From contig JBANSL010000009.1 in NCBI GenBank assembly GCA_037127255.1, forward strand, positions 27,782,475 to 27,846,474: a stretch of DNA of 64,000 nt. The letters are read 5' to 3'. Shown in pieces: positions 49,079 to 60,318 of this stretch; position 1 is the first letter of the stretch; the number at the start of each line of letters is the position of its first letter. The notes under the pieces were generated by a model. It worked only from the letters and a program-made list of their open reading frames with translations. It was not told the origin of the DNA and searched no databases. Both the position numbers and the translations under genes were made by a program. The stretch is from Persicaria tinctoria. Its lineage: Eukaryota > Streptophyta > Magnoliopsida > Caryophyllales > Polygonaceae.

Positions 49079-49237
49079 ATGGAGAAATTACGGCAAGCTG
49101 AGTGCTTCTTGCCTTATGATCCGAACAAGGATCACCTGGCCAACAAATGTTGGCAGCCTTGGGATTGGGATTCGACAATGAAAAGCTTGAAAAGGTTAGG
49201 TCCCTTGGTTCATATTCTGGACCAGATTGAAGACTGA
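49079..49237 (+). CDS. Short ORF downstream of the ARGOS-type gene, unrecognised
   Basis: 52 codons with an ordinary composition: MEKLRQAECFLPYDPNKDHL, then KCWQPWDWDSTMKSLKRL. A donor-like AAAAG/GTTAGG lies inside at 49195, so it may be an exon ending with SLK. No family recognised; it may belong to the 3' part of the preceding transcript or to a separate gene. Confidence 0.3.
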   Translation: MEKLRQAECFLPYDPNKDHLANKCWQPWDWDSTMKSLKRLGPLVHILDQIED

Positions 49238-49429
49238 TGTCTCATTTTTCTTCTTTTTTGGATTCTTTTTGTATTCTCAAGTAAGTAATTATTCAGAAAA
49301 ATAGCTTCTCAGATGTTCTAAGCAATATCAAGCAAACTGTCATAAATAATTTCAGGCTTGTATGTGTGCGCATTGGTTAAATTTACTAGTACTCTTATGA
49401 GTTATGACTATAAATGAATCATCATTATC

Positions 49430-49779
49430 TTGTTTTTCTTTGGTTACAGTGTCTACGACCCTGTTTTTATTTTGATTACAGTATCTATGACTTTGTTTTT
49501 GTAGTGGTGATAGTGTCTATAACCATGTTTTTTTTGTCACAACGTGTCACTACTGATAAGAGTGGTGAAATTGACCCCATAAAAAAAACTTTTGAAACGA
49601 ACCTGTCATAAAAAAATTGTTTCCTTTGTCCTAGGTTTTCACTTTGATTACAGTGTCTATCACCTTATTTTTATTTTGGTTACAGTGTTTATAACCTTGT
49701 TTTTCTTTGGTTACAGTGTCTATGACCCGGGTTTTATTTTGATTACAGTGCCTATGACCTCGTTTTTGTAGTGGTGACA
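49430..49779. repeat. Minisatellite of about 33 bp, seven or eight diverged units
   Basis: The unit is close to ttacagtgtctatgacc + ttgtttttattttg, in two groups (49442-49535 and 49640-49779) separated by unrelated DNA. The copia LTR begins directly at its right edge (49780). Confidence 0.85.
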
Positions 49780-50466
49780 TGTTGGAGGTAATGCATATTG
49801 AAGGTGGGTTTAAGGAAGGTGTCCTTTGGACTTCCCACATCCCACATGGAAAGTTCAAGGGTACCCTAAAGGGTTTTTAAGGAGTCTCTTCCACTACCTA
49901 CATTGAGAGGTTAAGGAGAAGATGGGGCACCCACACGCGCGCCCGCCGCCGTCGCCGGTCCGGCTCGAGCTCGGGCTCGGGCCCCGAGATTAAATTATTC
50001 TTCGAGGCCGAAGATATTACGGATTAGCCGCGAATATCTGTTTTCCACTGGAAATTTTATCTTTTCCGAAATATTTTTTAAATCGTTTTGGATAGACTCG
50101 AATCTCTCCTTTGCTTGCGGGCTAAGGAGGATTTCGGAGCCTATATAAGGAGGGTTAGGGTTCTGCTTTCAAATACACAGCGAACACAATCGCCTCTCTC
50201 CCTCTCCTGTTTTCTCCTATCCTTTTCCTGTTCTGAGCGCCTGTTCCTGTTCCAACTTCTCTCCCTCGAGTGCACCTGTGAGAGAAGACGGTGAAATTCT
50301 TGGGGGACGTTGCCTCGCATACGATCTGCACCACTGTCGGGGGCAAATACGTCTCTCATTCAGTGGCTCCCATACCACGATTCACCGCAGCCCAGCCCTT
50401 TCACAGAAACAAGGTTCGGCCTACATCCCTAACTTGTTTGCTAGTTGCTGTATTCACAGGTTCTAG
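49780..50466 (+). repeat. Copia 5' LTR (right edge uncertain)
   Basis: Starts TGTTGGAGGTAATGC. The end is either at ATTCACA (50458) or TTCTAGCA (about 50466); the following gggtcatcatcc does not match the usual primer site well, so the edge cannot be fixed. A TATA box lies at 50141. Confidence 0.65.
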
Positions 50467-50510
50467 CAGGGTCATCATCCTATAGCAAGAAACGTATTTA
50501 AAGTAGGATC

Positions 50511-50949
50511 ATGGCCGCCGTCGAGATCTCCTACAAGAAGCCGCTGCTCGATCTCTCAAAGCTGGAGCCTTTGGATGGCTCGAACTACAAGCGCTGGTCC
50601 CAAAAGATGCTGATCTTGTTTGAGCAACTGGAGATTGACTATGTGTTGCTACAAGACCCCCCCCCCCCCCCCCGTTGCCCCTGCGGATGCTGCTGTTGCT
50701 GATGGCGATGCGCCGCCCAACCCGCATGCACCTTCTGCGGAGCTCGTGAAGTACCAACGCGGCAACAAAACCGCAAGAGGCTACGTGCTGAACCACATGA
50801 AGAACGCTCTGTTCGACCTGCTGCTGATCTAGAAGTCTGCTAAGACTATCTGGGAAACCCTAGACAAGAAGTACGGCACCGAGGATGCTGGGAAGCGCAT
50901 GTACGTGACTAGAGAGTGGATCCAGTTCAAGATGGTGGACGACAAGTGT
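50511..50949 (+). pseudogene. Copia gag (UBN2/Retrotran_gag-type), frameshifted and truncated
   Basis: Starts MAAVEISYKKPLLDLSKLEP, then LDGSNYKRWSQKMLILFEQL, the typical opening of plant copia gag. A run of about 18 C residues (50660-50677) encodes prolines and shifts the frame. The other frame continues VAPADAAVADGDAPPNPH and YVLNHMKNALFDLLLI. A TAG at 50830-50832 interrupts it, after which KSAKTIWETLDKKYGTED follows in the same frame. The product would be the capsid protein of the virus-like particle. The insertion of the next element removes everything downstream. Confidence 0.88.
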
Positions 50950-50959
50950 TGTGAGCAGA

Positions 50960-53201
50960 ATCTGTCATGTTTTACAGTAACTTTTATATCGATTTCTGTA
51001 TACATTGCATTCATTTGGGCTTAGATAGTACAGAACCTATGTAGTTTATGTTTATTTGCCAAATTATGGAATCTACACCAGTTTCTGTTTAATTCGCAGA
51101 ATTCGAGGCATATTACATCAATTCTACAGAAGGTCAGAAAAGCTCGGAAAACCACTACAGAAGTCCAAGGTCAAAGCAGAAACGGAACCAGTCGAATCGA
51201 GCCGAGGAACCAGACTACTCGATCTCGAGTAGACCTTACTCGATCTAGACGAGCATGTCCGAGCAACCTTGGTCGAGCAAGCCTGATCGAGAGAGCTGAG
51301 TCAACCCGACTTCCGGAGCCAACTCGATCTCGACAAGCCCTAGTCGAGATCGACGAAGACCAGACACCATACCCGGAGTCGAGAAGAGGACTGATCGAGA
51401 AGCCGAGGACAAGGACAACCCTACTCGATCTCGACAAAGCCTTGTCGAGATCGACAAGCCATCCAGTGCCAGTCCGAGTCCATGCCGAGGAGAAGCCTGC
51501 TCGACCAGACATCCACACCTCTACTCGATCTCGACAAGCCTTGGTCGAGATCGACGAGCCCTTGAGTCCAGATCCGAGCTTGCCGAGTAGAGCCACCCGA
51601 GCAGACCTAGTTGATGACCCATCCCTACTCGAGGTCGACAAGGGCTACTCGAGGTCGACGAGCGCCAGGAGCCAAGTCTGAGCCACATCGAGCAGATCTA
51701 GCCGAAGAGTCCAGTCGACGAGCCGTGGTCGAGGTCGAGTAGTCCAGTGTCCAGAAACGCGTCGACGAGTGCCTGTCCGAGTAGAGTTGAGATTTCTTGG
51801 GGCCAAAGGAGGAAGATTCTATCTGATTTTGAGCAAATTTCTATCTATGGAAGACGCAATCTATCAAGACATGAAGACTTACCTAATTAGATTTATCTTT
51901 TCCCTTTTAGATTTAATTCCTTAAAGCAATTTATTTATCTTTAAGTATTTTAGATAAAGTTTTAGATATAGATATAGATATTCTATCCTTGAATAGCAAG
52001 GACTAGAAGGCTATAAATAAGGCCCTTGGGGCTCAGTTTCATTCATTCGAAATCCAATTTAAGAGACAATTAGTTAGTTCCACAGAGAAGTTTAGGAGTT
52101 CTAAGGTTTTTAGGGTTTTGCCTTTCTGCGAAAGTTGATTGCCAGGATTGTAAAAGGCTTTGAATTTAGTTTTACTGCAAGTTATTTCTTTTCATTCAAT
52201 GTCTACGATTACAATGAGGCATGAGTAGTCCACCCACTTCTGGGGCTGGGGTGAGCCCAACGGTGGCCATGTGAGGCGATGCGATAAAGGTCAGATCTTT
52301 TTGTGCAATTCATCTTCTATCCCTATAAGCATGATTCTTTTGCGAGAGTTAAAGGTGATCCTTGTTTGTATTATTGAAGCGAAAGTGATCTTAATGCAAC
52401 TTGGATTAATTATGTGAAAAAGGGTTAGTAACAATTAGGGTTTATGCGAAAGCCTCTATTTGCCTATTTGTTAATGACGAAAGTATTTGATGGAAAGCAT
52501 GATCTTTTATGCCTTTATGTGTTACTTTGCATGGTTATCGTTGTGGTGTTGATACCCTGGTCTTGGAAGTCTTTTAACATATTTGAGTTTATTTCTGTCA
52601 AAGATCTGAGTTTTGGTTTCGAAAATTTGCAATTTAAAATTTCTGAATTTCTGCATTCTTGTCGACATAGAGGAAACCTTGGTCGAGATCGAGTACTGTT
52701 CTTGTCGATCTCGAGTAGGACTTGGTCTTAGTCGAGTTGGTTTTCTTCTGTTTTCGTCGATTGTCAATTTCTGTCTTTGCTTTTCCTTGTCGATCTCGAC
52801 TAGGGGTTGTCGAGATCGAGTTGCCCTTGCCGGGTTTGCCTGTCTGCCGTGATTTCTGAGTTGCTGTTGTCGACTGCTGTGGTCGATCTCGAGTAAGCTC
52901 TTGTCGATATCGACGAGCCCTTTGCTTTGCTTTTAGTTTCTGCTTTGCCTTTTATTTTCTGTTTTGCTTTGTTCTTTGCTTTGGTTTGTCTTTTCTGCTC
53001 TTGTTTATGTCTTTCTGCTGCTTTGCCTGTGAGATCTACAGCTACCTGAGAACTGCTGACGTACTTCCTCGTGGATTCGATCCTGACTATTCTCTTACTA
53101 CAACGGGAGTAAGTCTTGTATTTATTTGCTGAGACAGAGAAGTAAGTCTGAACTTTATTTTATATTTATTTCATACTTGACCATCCTCCTGCAATACAAC
53201 A
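50960..53201 (+). repeat. 5' LTR of the Athila/Tat-like element
   Basis: Ends CAATACAACA directly before the PBS. It contains two clusters of TCGATCTCGAC...GTCGAGATCGA inverted motifs (51220-51780 and 52660-52920). A GGCTATAAATAAGG TATA-like box lies at about 52010. Confidence 0.75.
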
Positions 53202-53204
53202 AAT

Positions 53205-53221
53205 TGGCGCCGTTACCGGGG
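53205..53221 (+). promoter_or_regulatory. Primer-binding site (tRNA-Asp type)
   Basis: TGGCGCCGTTACCGGGG, followed not by leader but by a repeat of LTR sequence beginning at 53221. Confidence 0.85.
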
Positions 53222-54676
53222 CGCCAGGAGCCAAGTCCGAGCCACATCGAGCAGATCTAGCCGAGGAGTCCAGTCGACGAGCCGTGGTCGAGGTCGAGTA
53301 GCCCAGTGTCCAGAAACGCGTCGACGAGTGCCTGTCCGAGTAGAGTTGAGATTTCTTGGGGCCGAAGGAGGAAGATTCTATCCGATTTTGAGCAAAGTTC
53401 TATCTATGGAAGACGCAATCTATCAAGACATGAAGACTTACCTAATTAGATTTATCTTTTCCCTTTTAGATTTAATTCCTTAAAGCATTTTATTTATCTT
53501 TAAGTATTTTAGATAAAGTTTTAGATACAGATATAGATATTCTATCCTTGAATAACAAGGACTAGAAGGCTATAAATAAGGCCCTTGGGGCTCAGTTTCA
53601 TTCATTCCAAATCCAATTTCAGAGACAATTAGTTAGTTCCAAAGAGAAGTTTAGGAGTTCTAAGGTTTTTAGGGTTTTGGCTTTCTGCGAAAGTTGATTG
53701 CCAGGATTGTAAAAGGCTTTGAATTTAGTTTTAATGCAAGTTATTTCTTTTCATTCAATGTCTGCGATTGCAATGAGGCATGAGTAGTCCACCCACTTCT
53801 GGGGCTGGGGTGAGCCCAACGGTGGCCATGTGAGGCGATGCGATAAAGGTCAGATCTTTTTGTGCAATTCATCTTCTATCCCTATAAGCATGATTCTTTT
53901 GCGAGAGTTGAAGGTGATCCTTGTTTGTATTATTGAAGCGAAAGTGATCTTAATGCAACTTGGATTAATTATGTGAAAAAGGGTTAGTAACAATTACGGT
54001 TTATGCGAAAGCCTCTATTTGCCTATTTGTTAATGACGAAAGTTATTTGATGGAAAGCATGATCTTTTATGCCTTTATGTGTTACTTTGCATGGTTATCG
54101 TTGTGGTGTTGATACACTGGTCTTGGAAGTCTTTTAGCATATTTGAGTTTATTTCTGTCAAAGATCTGAGTTTTGGTTTCGAAAATTTGCAATTTAAAAT
54201 TTCTGAATTTCTGCATTCTTGTCGACATAGAGGAAGCCTTGGTCGAGATCGAGTACTGTTCTTGTCGATCTCGAGTAGGGGTTGTCGAGATCGAGTTGCC
54301 CTTGACGGGTTTGCCTGTCTGCTGTGATTTCTGAGTTGCTGTTGTCGAATGCTGTGGTCGATCTCGAGTAAGCTCTTGTCGAGATCGACGAGCCCTTTGC
54401 TTTGCTTTTAGTTTCAGCTTTGCGTTTTATTTTCTGTTTTGCTTTGTTCTTTGCTTTTGTTTGTCTTTTCTGCTCTTGTTTCTGTCTTTCTGCTGCTTTG
54501 CCTGTGAGATCTATAGCTACCTGAGAACTGCTGATGTGCTTCCTCGTGGATTCGATCCTGACTATTCTCTTACTACAACGGGAGGAAGTCTTGTATTTAT
54601 TTGCTGAGACAGGGAAGTCAGTCTGAACTTTATTTTATATTTATTTCATACTTGACCATCCTCCTGCAATACAACA
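53221..54676 (+). repeat. Tandem partial copy of the LTR
   Basis: Repeats 51662-53201 at an offset of 1559 bp, minus an 84-bp deletion near 54280 that removes one hairpin motif. It ends CAATACAACA and is followed by a PBS with one change (TTGCGCC for TGGCGCC). Confidence 0.92.
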
Positions 54677-54759
54677 AATTTGCGCCGTTGCCGGGGAAGC
54701 TATCAATTGCGCCTTAGGTAGTCAGTTCTCACTGTTTCTTTGAGTTACTTTTCAGGTGT

Positions 54760-55756
54760 ATGCGCCGTTCTGGTCAAACACCTGAGTTTGACGCCTTAGA
54801 CGAACCGGAACTCCTATTTCACATTCGATCTAAACTACAAAGAGCCATGGCAGCTGCGGAGACACAGGAACAGCTGGTCGCTAGGCTTACCAGGGAATTG
54901 GCCGCAAAGGATACTGCTATCGCCGCTAAGGATGCTGCTATCACCGCTGAGAGAGCAGCAAGGGAAAAAGCACAGGCTGAGCTTGCCCAATATCCAACCA
55001 CGGCAGAGGACTACATGCACCAACTCTCGTCGTGCCTGAATCGGCGATTCTTATCCCTGATAACTCTTTTGAAATTCGCACTCAATTTCTTATAGAGCTG
55101 AAAAATAATGCCTTCTATGGTAGATTTAATGAGTGTCCTCTTGAATATATTACAAACTTTTCTGACATGTGCCGTACTATTGCTGAAGGTACAACCCTGG
55201 AATATGTCAAGATGAAATCTTTTCGCTGGTCTCTCGCTGGGCCTGCACTGAAATGGCAGAAAGGGCTGAAAGCAAGATCACTCACAACCTGGGCCCAAGT
55301 AGAGCAAGAGTTTCTGAACAAATTCTTCCCACCTGCCAAAATAGCACATCTCCGCCAGAGAATCACCGCCTTCAAACAGAAGCAAGGGGAACCACTGGCA
55401 AAGGCATGGGAGTGCTACAAGGAACTTCTGCGATCTTGCCCTACTCATGGACAGCCACCCTACGTCATTCAGGAGATCTTCTTCAACTCTCTTGATCAAG
55501 TCACCAAGGACAGAATCAACCATTATACTCAATATGAGTATCTGACAATGCCGCCAAGTAACGCATGGGGCGTGCTAGAGAAGCTCACTAACTACGACAA
55601 CAAGTATGGGTCTACTGCAACCTATGAAGAGAACCCATACGCCAGACCAGCACCATCCATGCCCCTCTATGAGCCATCTAAGGAGATTGATCCTGATGTT
55701 AGGGAGCAATACTACAGAGACCAAAATAAGAAGCTCATCAAGCAAGTAAAGTATCT
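54760..55756 (+). pseudogene. Athila/Tat-like gag, frameshifted, cut by a nested element
   Basis: The N-terminal frame (54760-55095) opens MRRSGQTPEFDALDEPELLF and has an alanine-rich coiled-coil-like segment (residues 25-80). A one-base shift near 55020 moves to the frame that carries the Retrotrans_gag domain: NNAFYGRFNECPLEYITNF, FRWSLAGPALKWQKGL, then TTWAQVEQEFLNKFFPPAK, then EPLAKAWECYKELLRSCP. These are the expected conserved blocks in order. After KKLIKQVKYL at 55756 the nested element starts. The continuation, including any zinc knuckle, seems lost: the sequence after the nested element is already protease. Acts as particle-forming capsid in functional relatives. Confidence 0.9.
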
Positions 55757-57361
55757 TGATAGAGTATATTTTAGTCATGTTTTAAGTATAGATTTGCATA
55801 TTAATTTAGAGCATTTTTATATATTTTATAGCTTATTTAGTATTATTCGATTTTCGGAGTCTACACTAGTATTTTTATATATTTCAGGTATCTTTAAGCT
55901 GGATCGTATGAATTTGGAGGCTGATCATAAATTGTGGGATCATAAATTGTGGGATTAACATAAATCAATTAATATCCTAAATAAAAAAAACTACATTAAA
56001 GGAGAAGCCGCCACATGTCGTAGCCGCCACTCTAATAAAAAAAACTATATATTTACATCAATATTAATCTTCAACTCATTAATTAAAAAAAGTGCAGGTA
56101 CTAATCCGATCTAATCAACTAAAAAAATTAAAATAAATCCATTAATAAAAAAAAACAAAGATCTCAACTAATCTTGTTACAAATTACAAAATCTTTAAAA
56201 ATGGGCTACCTTAACACTGATCTTATCAACTAAAAAAATTAAAATAAATCCATTATTTAAAAAAAAAAAAGAGGCTACGTTAACACTGATCTAATCAACT
56301 AAAAAAATTTAAATAAATCCATTAATAAAAAAAAACAAAGATCTCAACTAATCTTGTTACAAATTACAAAAGCTTAAAAAAGGGCTACGTTAACCTTGAT
56401 CTTATCAACTAAAAAAATTAAAATAAATCCAATAATTAAAAAAAAAAAAGAAAAACTCCTACTTGAAAGGAGAAGCCGCCACATGTCGTAGGCGACTTCT
56501 CCTTTAGTATTATATATTGATTTTGCTATATATACATTCATACGAAGGGGAGGCCGAATGTGAGCAAGTAACCGGCCGACTGCCGTAATTTAGTTTACGT
56601 CTTAACCCTAAGTATGTTTTGTTTTATTTTTATGGAGACCTAAACTCTCCCGTTTCGTTTGCAATTTGAAGCTTTGTTTGGATTGGTTGTGAGTTTCTAA
56701 TTCTTGTTCCTTATTTCCTATATTGAATGTTTCGACTTCTTTGTGCTTGAATACTTGATTGTTTATTCTATCTTGTCCGCGCAACTAGTTAGAATCAATT
56801 CAATTGCTAGGGTTTTGTAGATTCCTGGTTGTGAACCTTAACCTAAGTGGCAAACTTGTTCCTTTAGGGCTGGTTGAACTAATTGAATGAGTAGGAAGTT
56901 GAATGTGTTGTTAAATCCTTTTTTAGGGACTGCAAATACCTTGGTTAATCTCTGAACTTAAAGCTATCAATTGGGTTAAATCCTTTTTTAGGGACTGTTC
57001 GATTGATAAGGGTTGCTAGGACTGGTTGGACTAGTAACTATATTAGGTCGGGACAAGGGCATTCATAGGAAACCTAAAAGGACAAGAGGAAGTTACAATG
57101 ATCGTTTCAACCAACTAAAGTGGAAAATTGTAGATGAAACGATTTTATTAATCGTCATCTCCGTCAATTTGTTTATAACTTATTTTGTTTTATTTCTTAT
57201 TTAAATCACTCAAAACCCCCGTTTAATACTAATTGGTAAATAAACTTAACTTAGGAATAACTTGATTCTCTGTGGGATCGACTCGTGCTTACCACACTAC
57301 ATTAGTTAGGTAGGTTCGAATATATTTTGATACGGTTTAGGCGACTAAAAACCGTTCATCA
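55757..57361 (+). repeat. 5' LTR of the second non-autonomous element
   Basis: Complete ends. It lacks about 1.2 kb that the 3' LTR has between 61080 and 62285 and has a 15-bp duplication (cataaattgtgggat) at that point. It contains a 100-bp-scale internal repeat (aatcaactaaaaaaatt) and an AAAGGAGAAG...CTTCTCCTTT hairpin at about 56465-56505. Confidence 0.9.
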
Positions 57362-57364
57362 AAT

Positions 57365-57382
57365 TGGCGCCGTTGCCGGGGA
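57365..57382 (+). promoter_or_regulatory. Primer-binding site (tRNA-Asp type)
   Basis: TGGCGCCGTTGCCGGGGA, three bases after the LTR end; a full match to the usual Athila/Tat primer site. Confidence 0.93.
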
Positions 57383-57589
57383 ATCAAAGTTTATTTCTTT
57401 GTTTGTGTGTTTGCCGATTATTGTATATAACTAATTTTGTTGTGAGCCTATCTTACGGTTCATAACACTTGTGCTACTAACTGTTTTTGTTCGTGTGTCT
57501 AGGTGTGTGCCTCTAAAGATGACTCATGATTTATTTTGTGACTTTTGCGGACTTTCTAATCATATATCTAAACTCAACTTTCTCGTGAA

Positions 57590-58186
57590 GTGGATATCAT
57601 ACACGAGATTGCACAATTAGAGCTCCAAATCGGACAACTAGAGCCTCCATGTCTGGCTCCGCAAACATCACAAGAATCGTCTATGTTGCCCCTTATGGAA
57701 GAACATTTTGCTGCAATGGAGTCCCAACTTCAAATGATCCAAACTGATTTCAATAACGAGATGAGGCGGATCAAAGTGGCTCAACATATTACAAATCCAA
57801 TTATTTCAGAGATTCTCCCTATGCAGACGGAGGTGGTTGTCAGTGACGACTGCGCTATCATCTCTTTTGACGAGGAGATCTTAGAAGATTGGATAGATGA
57901 GCAAGATGAGAAAATTTTCACAAAGAGGATTCTGTTGTTTGAGTTTATTGAGGGTGTAAATGGGCAAAGAGCTAAGAGATGGCAAAAGAGGAGTGCATAT
58001 TTTGAGAAGCCACCAATGGAACTGAATTGGTGGTATTACATATCCTCTGCAGAGAACCATACTCGTTTATGTGGGATAAGTGTCCAAGAGTTCGACAAGT
58101 TGTTGAGAGCTTTAACAATGTCTGAATCGATCTTAGAGCCAACCAAGGTATTTTTTTTTCTTTTTTTTATTTTTATTTTTAGTTAG
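57590..58186 (+). CDS. Unrecognised retrotransposon ORF with PPMELNWW motif (second copy)
   Basis: 198 codons. The N-terminal part is rich in E/Q/M and looks helical (residues 1-65, IAQLELQIGQLE, FAAMESQLQMIQTDF). The middle is acidic (SFDEEILEDWIDEQDEK). The end reads EKPPMELNWWYYISSAENHT, then VQEFDKLLRALTMSE, shared with the ORF at 41819-42292. Relative to that copy, 17 residues are missing between the shared blocks. Just upstream in another phase (from 57519) MTHDLFCDFCGLSNHISK contains a C-x2-C-x4-H pattern like part of a zinc knuckle, so the original protein may have begun there and shifted frame near 57570. Read-through past TMSE enters a T-rich tract encoding FFFLFF, so the native stop is probably lost. 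Confidence 0.55.
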   Translation: MDIIHEIAQLELQIGQLEPPCLAPQTSQESSMLPLMEEHFAAMESQLQMIQTDFNNEMRRIKVAQHITNPIISEILPMQTEVVVSDDCAIISFDEEILEDWIDEQDEKIFTKRILLFEFIEGVNGQRAKRWQKRSAYFEKPPMELNWWYYISSAENHTRLCGISVQEFDKLLRALTMSESILEPTKVFFFLFFIFIFS

Positions 58187-58229
58187 GATTATTATTATTA
58201 TTTTTTTATTTCTTTATTTCCGTAAAAAA

Positions 58230-58690
58230 AAAAAAAAAAACCCTCGCCTCGTCTCCCTCGTTCTTTCCCTTCTCAAACCCGCTCGGCGCCGCCCTTCACC
58301 ATCGCCTCGCGCCTGATCGCTGGGCCATCAGCAGCCACCCGCATCAGCAGCAGTCCTCCTGGCCGCACCGCACCACCCATCGCCTCTCTTCCTCCTCCTC
58401 CTGGCCGCATCATTCGCCGCCTCCCGGATTCCGCCGGCCTCCTCGTCGGGATCTCCTCTCCGTCATGCCTCTCCTTCCATCTCCCTTCGGCCCACCGAGG
58501 AAGCCACCCGCGCAGCAGCCGCCCAGATCTCTGCCTCCTCTCGCCGGCTGCCAGCACCATCGACCATCCATGTCCAGCAGAGCTCTCGCCAGTCCAAATC
58601 CGCCGACGCCGCCTCAATCCTGCTGCCAGGCTTCGACTTCAATATCCGGTCGGTATGTGCAGGTTTGGGAATCGATTTCCTTGTCACTTG
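58230..58690 (+). other. GC-rich gene-leader-like block inside the second non-autonomous element
   Basis: After a T-rich then A-rich tract (58148-58241) base composition jumps to CCTCCTCCTC-rich DNA for about 400 bp. It ends with a donor-like CGGTCG/GTATGTGC at about 58650, followed by T-rich intron-like DNA. The equivalent place in the element at 38919-44581 has no such block. The ORFs here (79 codons plus, 114 and 74 minus) are low-complexity. The inference is a captured promoter and first exon of a host gene. Confidence 0.5.
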
Positions 58691-59502
58691 TAATCATGAT
58701 CTGAATTTTGTGAATTTGATTCCGAATTATGTGAATTTGATTCTGAATTAGTGGAAGGGTTGATTTGCGTTAAGGGTTTGTTATTGCTTAATTGTTCTTC
58801 GATATGGTTGCGGGATTTTTGTTACTCTGATTGATTTCTTTTGCTTGTGCCTTGCTCCCTGTGTCCATTGATTTTTCACGATTGTATTCGCAAAATATGG
58901 ATGAGCACGATCGATAAGGCTATCTCTATTTTACTGGTCAAGTTGCTAACATTTATATTTGATTTGGCTCATGAATGAGGTTAAATTGATCAGGAAAGTT
59001 TATAGGGATGTTAATGTTACTACTGATAGGGATGGTGCCCATGCTTCAATTTATGCTTACTAAGTTCTTGCTCCTTGAAATCACTTGAAATTCATGTTTT
59101 AAATTTGTCCTAAGTGATTGAGTAGGTACTGAAAAGCTGATTTTTTTTATTTTACTGGGTTGTGTTATTTCTTTTGCTTGGATGATATTATTATGCTTGG
59201 AACGTTGGACTGCTTTGTCGTGTTGTGCTTTCTTTGCCTTGTGTCTTGGCCAGACCCTTTGGTAAAGGCGATGATGTCTATATTTTCCTACTCCAAGAAG
59301 GATCACAAATGCCAATTGCATCCAAGTTGTTGATGAAAGCTTCTGCTCAAACACCCTAGTCCTATACCTTTGAGAGGTTGCTGAATTTCTTGGTCTATTC
59401 AGAGGCTACACTACACCACCAACTCCAGATTTGAACTGAAAGCTTGTTTCGAATGCCTGATTACTTTGTGAGTTTCCTCTGCCTTTCTTTCATTCTTTTT
59501 CT

Positions 59503-59522
59503 TTACTTTGAGGACAAAGTAA
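59503..59522 (+). promoter_or_regulatory. AGGA-loop hairpin, internal copy, with following purine tract
   Basis: TTACTTTG and CAAAGTAA pair around AGGA and are followed by TTTTAAGCATGGGGTGGAG. It lies about 1.35 kb before the terminal copy. Confidence 0.75.
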
Positions 59523-60243
59523 GATTTTAAGCATGGGGTGGAGAATTCAAGTGTAGCTCCGTCTTTATATATGTTAGTTTTCTGTTTTTTTTTTGTTTTT
59601 TCAATTTTTGTTATGCATTTCATTGCATTTAGGTGTTATTAACGATACACATCTTGGTTTATTTTGTCCTCTAATTTATTTTTATGCGCTTATTGCATAA
59701 ATTCCATGATTTGATTGAAGTGTTTGAAAATGATTTTTGGAGCATGATTTGAGAATATAATTGAGCAAGTATGGTTCATAGTTGAGGCTAAATTGAAATC
59801 TATCAAAAAAAAATAACTCTTTGTGAGTTTGTTTTGGCCTCATAGGGCTTTATATATTATTCCCTTTTTCTTTTATTGTGTGATTATACTCTCCATATGC
59901 TTCTTATTTCAATACCGTATTGCACATCTTTGTTGCTTGGAAATTTCAAATGATTGAGGCATGTTCTCTTTAGCCATATTATACCCTATCTACCTTACAT
60001 ATGATCCTTTGCTTGAAGCCCATCTGAGCTTTAAAGCCTATTCTTTTTTATAGCTCCACAAAAATATATCCTAGCCAATGATTAGCCTGACCCTATTCGG
60101 GAATTAGGAGGAAAATTGGTGAAAAATCTTTATGTTGGAGTTGCTTTGGGTGGAAATGATGTATGTATGGTTGTGCATTGCGAGAGGCATAGCCAAAATA
60201 AGGTAATCCTTCTTGCGTATTAGAGATGATTTATTACTAGGGG

Positions 60244-60318
60244 CCTAAGGAGGATAAAATTCACTTAGGAGTAAAAGTCTAGTAAGCTTGGACCTAAGGA
60301 GGATAAAATTCACTTAGG
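60244..60318. repeat. Short direct duplication, period 49 bp
   Basis: cctaaggaggataaaattca + cttagg occurs at 60244 and 60293, followed each time by a (g/c)(t/a)aaaagt-like tail. Confidence 0.85.

Larger units (their letters stand above)
49780..50960 (+). mobile_element. Ty1/copia element, 5' part only, broken by a Ty3-type insertion
   Basis: A TGTTGGAGG start, TATA box (ctatataagg, 50141-50150), leader and gag are present. The element stops inside gag at about 50950-50963, where an Athila/Tat-like LTR starts. The remainder must lie beyond that nested element, outside the window. Confidence 0.75.

Noticed and set aside
51171..51681. 156- and 79-codon ORFs
   Set aside because: Produced by the TCGATCTCGAC repeats of an LTR; repetitive and domainless.
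58273..58704. ORFs of 114, 74 and 79 codons
   Set aside because: Low-complexity frames in the GC-rich block on both strands; no domain.
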